Part shown: piece after piece, positions 18,610 to 27,203 of the stretch
How positions within the stretch are numbered: the first letter of the stretch is position 1
Layout: every line of letters begins with the position of its first letter
Source of the DNA: Collinsella aerofaciens
GTDB taxonomy: Bacteria; Actinomycetota; Coriobacteriia; Coriobacteriales; Coriobacteriaceae
DNA: 64,000 nt
Direction: 5' to 3'
NCBI RefSeq assembly: GCF_015546965.1
Contig: NZ_JADMUF010000001.1
Span: 124,001-188,000, forward strand
Notes under the pieces: model-generated
Databases searched by the model: none
The model's input: the letters and a program-made list of their open reading frames with translations, nothing else
What the model was told of the DNA's origin: nothing
Translations under genes and position numbers: made by a program

Positions 18610-18643
18610 CAGGGGCGAACGCCAAAGACCGGCGTTCGCCCTG
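18610..18643 (+). other. Hairpin between receptor and permease genes
   Basis: A CAGGGGCGAACGCC/GGCGTTCGCCCTG stem of 13-14 pairs, followed only by CTTGTTT. It is probably a partial terminator or 3'-end stabiliser that lets the receptor be made in excess over the membrane parts. Confidence 0.6.
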
Positions 18644-18745
18644 CTTGTTTCGGATGAGTCAAAACATCCGGCCGCAGCTCTTTTATGCATTGTTACCGCT
18701 ATCATGGTGACTCACGTGTCCACCCTATCCTAGGAGGTATGAAGC

Positions 18746-19669
18746 ATGCTCATTGCATTGCAGGGCGCCGTTTCGCAGGGCGTCCTCTGGGGCATTATGG
18801 TGCTTGGCGTGTTTATCACGTTCCGCCTGCTCGACATTCCCGATATGACCTGCGACGGCAGCTTTGCCCTCGGCGGCTGCGTCTGCGCCGTGCTCATCGT
18901 CAATAACAACGTCGACCCGCTGCTCGCCGTGCTGGCCGGCATGTGCGCCGGCGCCATCGCGGGCGCCGTCACGGGCATTCTGACCACCGTCTTTGAGATT
19001 CCCGCGATCCTCGCCGGAATCCTCACCCAGATCAGCCTGTGGTCCATCAACCTGCGCATCATGGGCAAGTCCAATACGCCCATTCTTGCCAAGGGCACCG
19101 TGTTCTCGGCCGTCAGCAATATGACCGGTCTGCCGCAGTCCACCGTTGCCATCATCTTGGGCATCCTGCTCGCCGTGGCTATCGTTGCCATCCTGTATTG
19201 GTTCTTTGGCACCGAGATCGGCTCGGCGCTGCGCGCCACCGGCAATAACGAGTACATGATCCGCGCTCTGGGCGTCAACACCAACTCCACCAAGATGATC
19301 GCCCTCGTGCTCTCCAACGCCCTCATCGGCCTTTCGGGCGCGCTCATCTGCCAGAGCCAAAAGTATGCCGACATTGGTATGGGCACCGGTGCCATCGTTA
19401 TCGGTCTTGCCGCCATTGTTATCGGTGAGGTGCTCGGCCGTCTGCTGCCCGGCGGCCTCACGCAGTTTAGCGTCCGTCTTGCCTCCGCCGTCTTTGGCTC
19501 CGTGGTGTACTTCCTTATCCGCGCCATCGTGCTGCAGTTGGGCATGGACGCCAACGACATGAAGCTGCTCTCCGCCGTGATTGTCGCTGTGGCCCTGTGC
19601 GTGCCCGTAGTTTGGGAGCGCTATAAGCTCCGCAGCTCCTACACGAAGGGGGATGAGGCAGATGCTTAA
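18746..19669 (+). CDS. ABC transporter permease (TrpY-like)
   Basis: The membrane component of the importer, 307 residues with about 8-9 hydrophobic helices and the family-typical N-terminus LWGIMVLGVFITFRLLDIPDM. It belongs to the branched-chain-amino-acid/BPD_transp_2 permease class that pairs with ABC_sub_bind receptors. The ATG at 18746 has TAGGAGGTATG upstream. It overlaps the ATPase gene by 8 bases, indicating coupled translation. Confidence 0.92.
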   Translation: MLIALQGAVSQGVLWGIMVLGVFITFRLLDIPDMTCDGSFALGGCVCAVLIVNNNVDPLLAVLAGMCAGAIAGAVTGILTTVFEIPAILAGILTQISLWSINLRIMGKSNTPILAKGTVFSAVSNMTGLPQSTVAIILGILLAVAIVAILYWFFGTEIGSALRATGNNEYMIRALGVNTNSTKMIALVLSNALIGLSGALICQSQKYADIGMGTGAIVIGLAAIVIGEVLGRLLPGGLTQFSVRLASAVFGSVVYFLIRAIVLQLGMDANDMKLLSAVIVAVALCVPVVWERYKLRSSYTKGDEADA

Positions 19670-20456
19670 GCTCTCGCACGTCAAGAAGACCTTTAACAAG
19701 GGCACCGTCACCGAGAAGCGCGCGCTCACCGGCGTCGACCTCACCCTGAATGACGGCGACTTTGTAACCGTGATCGGCGGCAATGGCGCCGGCAAGTCCA
19801 CGCTGCTCAACATGATCGCCGGCGTGTACCCGCTCGATTCGGGCGTTATTGAGCTCGACGACACCGACATCTCGTGCCTGAGCGAGTCGCAGCGCGCCAA
19901 GTACCTGGGCCGCGTGTTTCAGGACCCCATGCGCGGTACCGCTGCCGACATGCAGATCGCCGAGAACCTGGCCCTTGCCAAGCGTCGCGGCCAGCGTCGC
20001 GGCCTTTCGTGGGGCGTCACCAAGGCCGAGAAAGATGAGTACGTTGAGCTGCTCAAGCGCCTGGACCTTGGTCTGGACACGCGTCTCAACGCCAAGGTCG
20101 GCCTGCTCTCGGGCGGCCAGCGCCAGGCGCTCACCCTGCTGATGGCCACGCTCACCAGGCCTCGCCTGCTGCTGCTCGACGAGCACACCGCGGCCCTCGA
20201 CCCCAAGACGGCCTCTAAGGTGCTCAACCTGACCGAGGAGATCGTCGACGAGAACCACCTGACCACGCTCATGGTCACGCACAACATGAACGACGCCATC
20301 CGTCTGGGCAACCGTCTGATCATGATGCACGAAGGCCACGTGATCTACGACGTGGCGGGCGATGAGAAGAAGTCGCTCACCGTAGCCGACCTGCTGCAGA
20401 AGTTCGAGGAGGTCTCGGGCGGTGAGCTCGCCAACGACCGCATGCTGCTGAGCTAA
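19662..20456 (+). CDS. ABC transporter ATP-binding protein (TrpZ-like)
   Basis: The ATPase of the importer, 264 residues. Walker A is GGNGAGKST (about 41-49), the Q-loop lies at RVFQDP, the signature is LLSGGQRQAL, and Walker B is LLLLDEHTAALDP, with the switch His in VTHNMNDA. I start it at the ATG 19662 (MLKLSHVKK), spaced 9 bases from AAGGGGG; an ATG at 19653 would touch the RBS. The Walker B shows E-H-T instead of the common E-P-T, as is usual in this subgroup. It is the last gene of the operon. Confidence 0.95.
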   Translation: MLKLSHVKKTFNKGTVTEKRALTGVDLTLNDGDFVTVIGGNGAGKSTLLNMIAGVYPLDSGVIELDDTDISCLSESQRAKYLGRVFQDPMRGTAADMQIAENLALAKRRGQRRGLSWGVTKAEKDEYVELLKRLDLGLDTRLNAKVGLLSGGQRQALTLLMATLTRPRLLLLDEHTAALDPKTASKVLNLTEEIVDENHLTTLMVTHNMNDAIRLGNRLIMMHEGHVIYDVAGDEKKSLTVADLLQKFEEVSGGELANDRMLLS

Positions 20457-20460
20457 AACC

Positions 20461-20502
20461 TGCCAAAAAGGGACAGGTTTATTTTGGTAGGTTTTATCTG
20501 CG
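20461..20502 (+). repeat. 42-nt dispersed 3'-UTR element, copy 1
   Basis: Identical over 42 bases to 52642-52683 on the other strand. It begins 5 bases after the ATPase stop and, with the flanking bases, folds as AACCT-x-CCAAAA with TTTTGG-x-AGGTT and a short T tail. The loop carries AGGGACAGG. Confidence 0.9.
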
Positions 20503-20510
20503 CAAACGTC

Positions 20511-20550
20511 AAAACCGCCGCTAAGGGACAGACACCCTTGCGGCGGTTTT
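20511..20550 (+). terminator. Operon terminator with a GGGACAG loop
   Basis: AAAACCGCCG...AAGGG pairs with CCCTT...CGGCGGTTTT around a loop ACAGACA. It ends the ABC operon. Confidence 0.85.
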
Positions 20551-20614
20551 CGCATATCATGCTGATAATCCGATATTCAACCAGACATTCTGGCTAAGGA
20601 CTAAGGAGACTGCC

Positions 20615-22639
20615 ATGAAAAGACTCCCCCGCCTTGCGTTAGCCGCCTCGTTGTTTGCCGGCGCGCTCGCAGGCATCCCAAGCCTCGCTTTCGCGGGGAA
20701 CCCGCCCGCCGCTATTGACGGCTCTGTGACCGTCATGCACACCAACGACATCCACGGCAGCTACAAGTACAGCTACAACGCAAGCAAGGGCACCGGCACT
20801 GTGGGCTTTGACGGACTGGCGGTTCTCTATAGCGCCCAAAACAGCGCCCCCGATCTTTTGCTCGATGCGGGCGACACCTTCCACGGACAGTCCTTCGCCA
20901 CCATGAGCGAGGGCAAGAGCATCGCCGAGCTCATGGACACCTTCTACGCCGACGGCTACGACGCGACCACGCCAGGCAACCACGACTGGAGCTACGGCGC
21001 GGACAAACTCCGCACCATGACCGGCTACAGCACCACCGGCACGCCCTTCGCCATACTCTGCGCGAACGCGAAGTCTACGAGCGGCGTATGGAGCTCGAGC
21101 ATCACGAAGACGCTCGACCGCACCTGGGAGGACAGCGAAAATCACTCAACGTTCGCCTACCAGATCAAGGTCGGCGTTGTAGGAGCCATGGATGAGTCGC
21201 TTGGCTCCTCGCTGCGTGCAGACCTAGTCGCGGGCACCAGCTTCTCGAGTGCCGCGAACGCCATCAATGCCGAGGCAGAGCAGCTGCGCAAGGAGGGATG
21301 CGATGTTGTTGTGTGCATCGCGCACACGCTCGACGCCAAGACCTTTGCCACGCGACTCCGTGGCGTCGATGCCCTTATCGCAGGCCACGAGCACATCAAC
21401 CTTAACGAGAAGGTGACGGGAGCCGACGGCAAGACGATCCACGTTGTCGAGGCGGGCAGCGCCTTTGCCGAGGTGGGGCTGCTTTCCATTCCGTACAGGT
21501 ACGACACGAATGGCACCGAGACGACCAACGATGACACGGTCACGGTCCCTGCAGACGGCAGCGACGAGAAGCTCTACACCGCCAAGAACGTCAACGACCT
21601 TTTGGCAGACCCCGACAAGGGCTTCGACTACCAAAGCTGCCTTGAAGCCGTCCGCAACAAGATCAAGCCGCTCGACGAGGCCTTTGAAAACGAATCGAAC
21701 AAGATGCTCGGCACATCCACCACCAACTATTTCTACGGCGAGGACGCCGCAGGCACGCATGGTTGGGAAATGGTGCGCACCACCGATTTCCGCCCCAGCA
21801 AGGAGGGCGATACCACCAAGGCCCAGACCATCGGCCACGTGATTTGCGGCTCCTATCTTGCCCTGACGGGCGCGGACCTCGCTATCGAAAACGCTGGCGG
21901 CATCCGCGGCGGCATCGCGGCGGGCAACGTGACCGCCGGCAACCTCATCGCCATCTCGCCCTACGGCAACACCGTGGAGACCTGGACCATGACCGGCGCG
22001 GACTTCCTGGCAGCGCTCGAGCACTCGCTGCAGATCAGCGACGAGTGCAATCACAGCTACGAGCTTCAGCAAGCCTACGTGGCAGCCGGCCATACCGAGC
22101 AGGAAGCACAAGACAAGTACAAGTGGCGCGATGACTCTGGCAGCGTTCTCTCCTTTGGCGGCATCAACGTGACGATTGATTGGACGCAGCCCGAAGGCAA
22201 GCGCATTGTGAGTGCCACACTCACCAAGGACGGCAGCACGCTCGACCCCGCCAAGACCTATACCGTCGCAACCAACAACTACATCATTACCAACACGGCC
22301 GACTTTCCCACCTTTGCACACGCCACCAAGTACACCGAGTGGGGCACGTGCGAGGCGGCGCTGAGGGCGCTGATTGGGCAGAACGGCTGGGAGAGCAAGA
22401 TGGCCTCGCTCGCGGGCACCATCAGCTTCGGCTCCGCAGCCGTGGACCCCACGCCCACACCGGCCCTGACGCCTAAGCCCTCGCCTAAGACGGACACGAC
22501 GGCCACGAAGGTCATCACCAAGAAGACGACCGGTAAGCTCGCCGCAACGGGAGACCGCACGCTGGCAGTAGTTGGCGCGTGCCTTATCGGCGGCATCATC
22601 GTCATCATGCTCGGCATTATCTGGAAGCGTCGACGCTAA
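20615..22639 (+). CDS. Cell-wall-anchored 5'-nucleotidase/metallophosphatase (UshA family)
   Basis: A surface enzyme of 674 residues that should release phosphate from extracellular nucleotides. A signal peptide (residues 1-28, ending LAFA-G) leads to the metallophosphatase domain with TNDIHGS, LDAGDTFHG, TPGNHDWSYG and AGHEHIN. The C-terminal substrate-binding domain has IENAGGIRGGI and ISPYGNTVETWTMTGADF. A Pro/Thr-rich linker is followed by KLAATGD, a hydrophobic helix and KRRR, a sorting signal that deviates from LPXTG. AAGGAG precedes the ATG at 20615. No sortase gene is in the window. Nucleoside released outside could feed the BMP-type system nearby. Confidence 0.93.
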   Translation: MKRLPRLALAASLFAGALAGIPSLAFAGNPPAAIDGSVTVMHTNDIHGSYKYSYNASKGTGTVGFDGLAVLYSAQNSAPDLLLDAGDTFHGQSFATMSEGKSIAELMDTFYADGYDATTPGNHDWSYGADKLRTMTGYSTTGTPFAILCANAKSTSGVWSSSITKTLDRTWEDSENHSTFAYQIKVGVVGAMDESLGSSLRADLVAGTSFSSAANAINAEAEQLRKEGCDVVVCIAHTLDAKTFATRLRGVDALIAGHEHINLNEKVTGADGKTIHVVEAGSAFAEVGLLSIPYRYDTNGTETTNDDTVTVPADGSDEKLYTAKNVNDLLADPDKGFDYQSCLEAVRNKIKPLDEAFENESNKMLGTSTTNYFYGEDAAGTHGWEMVRTTDFRPSKEGDTTKAQTIGHVICGSYLALTGADLAIENAGGIRGGIAAGNVTAGNLIAISPYGNTVETWTMTGADFLAALEHSLQISDECNHSYELQQAYVAAGHTEQEAQDKYKWRDDSGSVLSFGGINVTIDWTQPEGKRIVSATLTKDGSTLDPAKTYTVATNNYIITNTADFPTFAHATKYTEWGTCEAALRALIGQNGWESKMASLAGTISFGSAAVDPTPTPALTPKPSPKTDTTATKVITKKTTGKLAATGDRTLAVVGACLIGGIIVIMLGIIWKRRR

Positions 22640-22691
22640 GCTACACCGCCGGGCCTTACAGCCCCGCCGCGTAAACCTTATATCGAGCACA

Positions 22692-22723
22692 GAAGCCCGT
22701 CCGAATTTGATCGGACGGGCTTC
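22692..22723 (+). terminator. Terminator after the nucleotidase gene
   Basis: GAAGCCCGTCCGA/TCGGACGGGCTTC, a 13-pair stem with an ATTTGA loop; the T tail is short. Confidence 0.75.
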
Positions 22724-22767
22724 TTGGTGGGTATCATGGTTGGACGATCATTAGGAGGTTTCCCTAC

Positions 22768-23535
22768 ATGGAATTGTTTGAGCCAATTCTTCATTTCTTT
22801 ACACAACGATGGGTCCACAACATCATCTGGGCCGTCATCTTGGCGATAGGCACCGCCGTCGCCGCCAAGGTCGTATCCAAGACCCTGAACCATCTGCTCA
22901 ACCGAGACGATAACCCGCTTCCGGCATCGAGTATCTTCATCAACATCGCGCGCGCCGTCATATGGATGATCGGCGGCAGCTTTATCCTCGACAACTGCTT
23001 TGGCATTAACGCAAACGCGCTCGTCGCCGCTCTTGGTGTCGGCGGCATCGCCATCTCGCTGGGCTTTCAGGATACGCTGTCGAACCTTATCGGCGGCATG
23101 CAAGTGACCTTTATGGGCATTATCAAGCCCGGCGACAATATCGAAGTCGGCGGCGTGTCGGGTGTGGTCCAGGACATCACTTGGCGCCACACGACCATCG
23201 AGGACGCCTCCGGGCAGACCATCATCGTCCCCAACTCAAATATCTCCAAGAACACGCTCGTGCACCTCATGCCCTTTGGGCGTGTAGCTGTGCCCGTTGC
23301 CGTAAAGGACACGTCCAAGTGGGCCTCGCTCGATGCACTGGCAGACGAGCTGACCAGCGCCGCCAAGACCGCCGTGCTTCCCATCTCGGGTTTTGACAAG
23401 GAGCCGTATGTGCTCTTTAGCGAGATCGGCGACTTTGGCATCAAGGGCAAGATTATCTTTATCGTCAGCGACGACAGCACCACTTTCACCGCTGCCGACG
23501 CCTGCATCCGCGCCATCGCCCCCATCATTGCCTAA
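22768..23535 (+). CDS. MscS-family mechanosensitive channel
   Basis: A small-conductance channel that opens under membrane tension to release osmolytes. The 255-residue protein has two or three N-terminal hydrophobic helices and the pore helix ALVAALGVGGIAISLGFQDT with the Gly/Ala pattern of MscS TM3. The beta domain follows with KPGDNIEVGGVSGVVQDI and IIVPNSNISKN. TAGGAGG lies 12 bases before the ATG at 22768. It is a single-gene unit closed by the hairpin at 23541. Confidence 0.94.
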   Translation: MELFEPILHFFTQRWVHNIIWAVILAIGTAVAAKVVSKTLNHLLNRDDNPLPASSIFINIARAVIWMIGGSFILDNCFGINANALVAALGVGGIAISLGFQDTLSNLIGGMQVTFMGIIKPGDNIEVGGVSGVVQDITWRHTTIEDASGQTIIVPNSNISKNTLVHLMPFGRVAVPVAVKDTSKWASLDALADELTSAAKTAVLPISGFDKEPYVLFSEIGDFGIKGKIIFIVSDDSTTFTAADACIRAIAPIIA

Positions 23536-23540
23536 AACCA

Positions 23541-23567
23541 CCACAAAGGGGACAGACGCCTTTGTGG
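23541..23567 (+). terminator. Hairpin with GGGACAG loop after mscS
   Basis: CCACAAAGG/CCTTTGTGG around GGACAGACG. It ends in GGGCTTT, so termination may be inefficient. It is a member of the hairpin family also seen at 20511, 26252 and 31431. Confidence 0.65.
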
Positions 23568-23629
23568 GGCTTTCGCATCGTGGTACCATGGTTCATATCG
23601 TTGTTTAAACGACTAAGGGAGTAGACACC

Positions 23630-25546
23630 ATGGAAGAGGCCTATCGTCAAGCACGCAAGCGCGGCGAGCAAGGACGTCGACGCGCCATTAGCCAAAGCGA
23701 GCATCCATACCTTACGGACCTCGACAGTTTGGTTGCTCAGCTCCCCTTAGGTCAGCGAGAGAATGTCGGCCTAAGGGATATTCCGCTCGAAATGGTCGTC
23801 GGCACGGTCACCAAAGGCCGTCAGTCCGCCTTTTCATGCAACTTTATGCCCCTGCTGCCGTTTAACACCGAGTTCGCCCGCAAGTGGTCCAACCTCTACG
23901 ACATCCAGGTAACCGAGGGCTATCGCGACCCCATCATCGTCACCGAGTTCATGCATCGGTTCTATGTCCAGGAAGGCAACAAACGCGTCAGTGTCCTCAA
24001 ATTCCTGGACGCTCCAACGGTTTCGGCCAGGGTCACCCGTCTCTACCCCGGCACATGGGATTCCGTCGAAAGCCGCCTGTACGGTGAATTCTGCGCGTTT
24101 TGGCGCGTCTGCCCCCTATACGAGATCGAGTTCTCGCGTGAGGGAAGCTACGAGACGCTCGCCAAGATGCTCGGTCAGAACCTTATCGAAAAATGGCCGC
24201 AGAAGAAGGTCGACTACCTGCGCCACACCTTCCTGCTCTTTAAGCGCGCCTACCTTCGCGCAGGCGGCGACCACCTGGACATTACGCCCGCTGACGCCAT
24301 GCTCGTCTACCTCAATGTGTACAACCAGGACCGCCTGCTGGATACGCCGACGGATATCGTCGTAAACCGCCTGTGCAAGATTTGGTGCGAGCTGGTCATT
24401 GCCGGCAAAAATGACGAGGACAAGGTCGATCTTGTCGAAGCGCCGAGCGTCGATGAGGAAGAGGCGCCCGCCAAGTCCACCTCCGGCGTGCTCAACTTCT
24501 TTATGGGCAAGACCGTCTACTCGGCGGCCAACCCCCTGCGTATCGCCTTTATCCATGAGTTCCCCTGTGCGGCGTCGAGCTGGGACAGTCTGCACGACCA
24601 AGGACGTCAGTATCTCGATGAGCACTTTGACGGTATCGTGCGCACCGAGGCGTTCGAGGACTGTCACGATCCGGACGTGTTCTACGCCGCCGTGGAAACG
24701 GCTGTCAAACATGGAGACAGCGTCATCTTCTCGACCTCGCACCGCCTGATGGAATACACGCTCAGAGCTGCCGTTGAGTATCCCCAGGTTCGGTTCCTTA
24801 ACTGCTCTATCGGCCTTCCCCACCAAAGCGTTCGTTCGTACTTTGGCAAGATGTACGAGGCCAAGTTCCTCCTGGGCGCCCTTGCCGCCAGCATGGCGGA
24901 CAACCATCGCATCGGCTACCACGCGTCGGTCTTCGCATCCGGCGCGCTCAGCGAGATCAATGCCTTTGCCATCGGCGCCTCGCTGCTCGACCCCCGCGCG
25001 CAAATTATCCTCACCTGGGGCGATGTGCCCGCCGGCGGTCTTGCCGAGGCCATGTGCCGCGAAGGCGTGAGCGTCATGACCGGCGCTGACATATCAAAGT
25101 CGCTCGAAGACCCCACGGCCTACGGACTCCACCGCCTGGTCGATGGCAAGGTTTCCGGCATCGCCATGCCGGTATGGAACTGGGGCCGTTACTACGAGCT
25201 CATCGTTCGCAGCCTTCTGCACGGCACGTGGGACGAGACCAGCGATGACAACCAAGTGCGCGCCGTCAACTACTGGTACGGCATGAGCTCCGGCGTTATC
25301 GACATCCGTTACGCTCCGGGCCTACCCTACCAGACGCGCAAACTCGTGCAGTTGCTCCGCAACGGCATTGTCGAGGGATCCATCAACCCCTTTGGCGGCG
25401 AGCTCCACAGCCAGAACGGCGTGGTACAGATCGAAGGCTTCCCTCCGTTGCCGAGCACGCAGATTGTCGAGATGAATTGGCTGGCGGACAACGTGGTGGG
25501 CGCCATTCCGCAGCTCGGCGATGAGCCGGGAGTTACCGCCCTATGA
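23630..25546 (+). CDS. Cytosolic BMP-family binding protein with N-terminal ParB/Srx-like domain
   Basis: An unusual 638-residue fusion. The first 130 residues include DPIIVTEFMHRFYVQEGNKRVSVLKF, which resembles the DNA- or nucleotide-binding core of ParB/sulfiredoxin-like domains. A helical segment follows to about 290. From about 302 (LRIAFIHEFPCAASSWD) the protein matches the basic membrane protein/PnrA fold that binds nucleosides in ABC lipoproteins, but it has no signal peptide or lipobox, so it stays in the cytoplasm. The start at 23630 follows AAGGGAG. It overlaps the metallophosphoesterase gene by 4 bases. A role in sensing nucleosides or a nucleotide derivative is an inference. Confidence 0.85.
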   Translation: MEEAYRQARKRGEQGRRRAISQSEHPYLTDLDSLVAQLPLGQRENVGLRDIPLEMVVGTVTKGRQSAFSCNFMPLLPFNTEFARKWSNLYDIQVTEGYRDPIIVTEFMHRFYVQEGNKRVSVLKFLDAPTVSARVTRLYPGTWDSVESRLYGEFCAFWRVCPLYEIEFSREGSYETLAKMLGQNLIEKWPQKKVDYLRHTFLLFKRAYLRAGGDHLDITPADAMLVYLNVYNQDRLLDTPTDIVVNRLCKIWCELVIAGKNDEDKVDLVEAPSVDEEEAPAKSTSGVLNFFMGKTVYSAANPLRIAFIHEFPCAASSWDSLHDQGRQYLDEHFDGIVRTEAFEDCHDPDVFYAAVETAVKHGDSVIFSTSHRLMEYTLRAAVEYPQVRFLNCSIGLPHQSVRSYFGKMYEAKFLLGALAASMADNHRIGYHASVFASGALSEINAFAIGASLLDPRAQIILTWGDVPAGGLAEAMCREGVSVMTGADISKSLEDPTAYGLHRLVDGKVSGIAMPVWNWGRYYELIVRSLLHGTWDETSDDNQVRAVNYWYGMSSGVIDIRYAPGLPYQTRKLVQLLRNGIVEGSINPFGGELHSQNGVVQIEGFPPLPSTQIVEMNWLADNVVGAIPQLGDEPGVTAL

Positions 25547-26253
25547 AGATCCTTGCCATAGCCGATACCGAAGAACGATGCCTTTGGGAGTGCTTTCGCA
25601 AGGAACGCTTTGAGGGTGTCGACCTGATTTTGTCCGCCGGCGATCTGGACCCGGACTATCTTGAGTTTTTGGTCACAGTCATCAACAAACCGCTCATCTA
25701 CGTACGCGGCAATCACGATGACCGCTACGCACGTCATGCACCGGGTGGATGTATCTGCGTGGAAGACAGCGTGTACACATACCGAGGGATTCGCATTGCG
25801 GGCCTTGGCGGGTCCATGCGTTATCGCGACGGCGCCAACATGTACACCGAACGCGAGATGTCCAAGCGCATGCGTAAGCTGTCGCGTAAGGTTAGGATGG
25901 TCGGCGGGTGCGACATTCTGCTTACCCATGCACCCGCGGCCGGTATGGGTGATCTGGACGATCTGCCGCATCGAGGGTTTGAGTGCTTTAACACGGCGCT
26001 TGAGTCCTGGGGGGCCGACTACATGGTGCATGGGCATGTACACCAAAGCTACGGTTACGATTTTCAGCGCGAGCGGCAGCATGTGTGTGGAACGACGATC
26101 ATCAACGCCTGCGGCTATACGCAGTTTGAGCTCGACCAGACGCGCTACCCCATCCGTGGCTGGCAGGCGGCCTGGCTCAATTCGCAAACCATGCGCCGCG
26201 AGCTCAAACGCCACGATGCCATCGAGTCCTCAACAGCCAGAACACCCTGGTAA
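25543..26253 (+). CDS. Calcineurin-like metallophosphoesterase
   Basis: A 236-residue phosphoesterase with the two-metal motif set ADTEE near the start (Asp, in place of the usual DxH), SAGDLD, GNHDD, LTHAP and HGHVH. The first motif lacks the second metal ligand His, as D-T-E replaces D-x-H, so metal site 1 may be altered. It overlaps the end of the BMP-type gene by 4 bases (ATGA), a sign of coupled translation and shared function, possibly hydrolysis of the ligand that the partner senses. The substrate is unknown. Confidence 0.87.
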   Translation: MKILAIADTEERCLWECFRKERFEGVDLILSAGDLDPDYLEFLVTVINKPLIYVRGNHDDRYARHAPGGCICVEDSVYTYRGIRIAGLGGSMRYRDGANMYTEREMSKRMRKLSRKVRMVGGCDILLTHAPAAGMGDLDDLPHRGFECFNTALESWGADYMVHGHVHQSYGYDFQRERQHVCGTTIINACGYTQFELDQTRYPIRGWQAAWLNSQTMRRELKRHDAIESSTARTPW

Positions 26254-26288
26254 CCACCTCAAAGGTGCCTGTCCCCTTCGTGTTGGTT
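26252..26288 (+). other. GGGACAG-family hairpin after the phosphoesterase gene
   Basis: Stem AACCA..AAAGG with CCTT..TGGTT; here the family motif appears on the minus strand (GGGGACAGGCACC). Confidence 0.6.
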
Positions 26289-26305
26289 TTGCCACGAGAC
26301 AACAA

Positions 26306-26340
26306 GAAACCCGGTCCTGCACAAGGCAGAACCGGGTTTC
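26306..26340. terminator. Bidirectional terminator between the phosphoesterase gene and rplA
   Basis: GAAACCCGGT/ACCGGGTTTC stem, with T-rich ends on both strands. It closes the plus-strand unit and, on the minus strand, ends the rplK-rplA transcript 38 bases after the rplA stop. Confidence 0.88.
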
Positions 26341-26378
26341 TTTAGCAATGCTTGCTTTGCTCAGGCAGTAACTAGCAG

Positions 26379-27086
26379 TTACTCAGCCAGGAAGTCACGC
26401 TGGACAGCGGGATCGACCTTGACGCCAGGGCCCATGGTGGAAGACACGGAGATGGACTTGACGTACTTGCCCTTAGCAGAAGAGGGCTTGACGCGCAGGA
26501 TCTCGGTGTACAGGGCAGCGTAGTTCTCGACGAGCTGCTGCTCAGAGAAGGACTTCTTGCCCAGGGGCACATGGCAGATGCCGTAGCGGTCGGCGCGGTA
26601 CTCAACGCGGCCAGCCTTGAGCTCGGAGACCATCTTGGCGACGTCCATGGTAACGGTGCCGAGCTTGGGGTTCGGCATGAGGCCACGGGGACCAAGGATC
26701 TTACCGATGCGGCCAACCTTGGCCATCATGTTCGGCGTAGCGATAGCGGCGTCGAAGTTGATCTCGCCCTTCTGGATCTGGGCGACGAGCTCGTCGGAAC
26801 CGATGATGTCAGCGCCGGCAGCCTCGGCCTCGCGGGCCTTCTCACCCTCGGCGAAGACGGCAACACGAACGGTCTTGCCGGTGCCGTGGGGCAGGGAGAT
26901 GGAACCACGGATGTTCTGGTCAGCCTTACGAGTATCGATGCCCAGACGGAAGTGGGCCTCGACGGTCTCGTCGAACTTGGCGGTGTCGAGCTCCTTAATG
27001 AGCTTGGCAGCCTGAAGGGGGGTGTAGAGCGTGGCGCGGTCGATCTTCTCGGCAGCGGCGTTATAGCTCTTACCATGCTTAGCCAT
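26379..27086 (-). CDS. rplA: 50S ribosomal protein L1
   Basis: L1 forms the mobile L1 stalk of the large subunit and often represses its own operon. The 235-residue protein contains the signature [16 protein letters not shown] and ends [22 protein letters not shown] chose the ATG at 27084-27086 (MAKHGKSYN), 8 bases from AGGAGGT; the ATG two codons upstream is too close. In most bacteria rplJ follows directly. Here a terminator does, and the next gene on this strand in that operon is 22 kb away. Confidence 0.97.
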   Translation of the reverse strand: MAKHGKSYNAAAEKIDRATLYTPLQAAKLIKELDTAKFDETVEAHFRLGIDTRKADQNIRGSISLPHGTGKTVRVAVFAEGEKAREAEAAGADIIGSDELVAQIQKGEINFDAAIATPNMMAKVGRIGKILGPRGLMPNPKLGTVTMDVAKMVSELKAGRVEYRADRYGICHVPLGKKSFSEQQLVENYAALYTEILRVKPSSAKGKYVKSISVSSTMGPGVKVDPAVQRDFLAE

Positions 27087-27159
27087 GTGCATTACCTCCT
27101 GTGGTTAAACGGGCGTGAGCCCTCCCACATCGTATCGTGTGCCCTATTGCACACATATA

Positions 27160-27185
27160 ACGGGCGCCCCGGTCGGAGCACCCGT
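27160..27185 (-). other. Hairpin in the rplK-rplA spacer
   Basis: Minus-strand ACGGGTGC/GCGCCCGT stem followed by TATATG, then a second small GTGTGC/GCACAC hairpin. It could be an L1-binding or partial termination structure. Confidence 0.35.
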
Positions 27186-27203
27186 CATTACCTAAAGAAA
27201 TCG

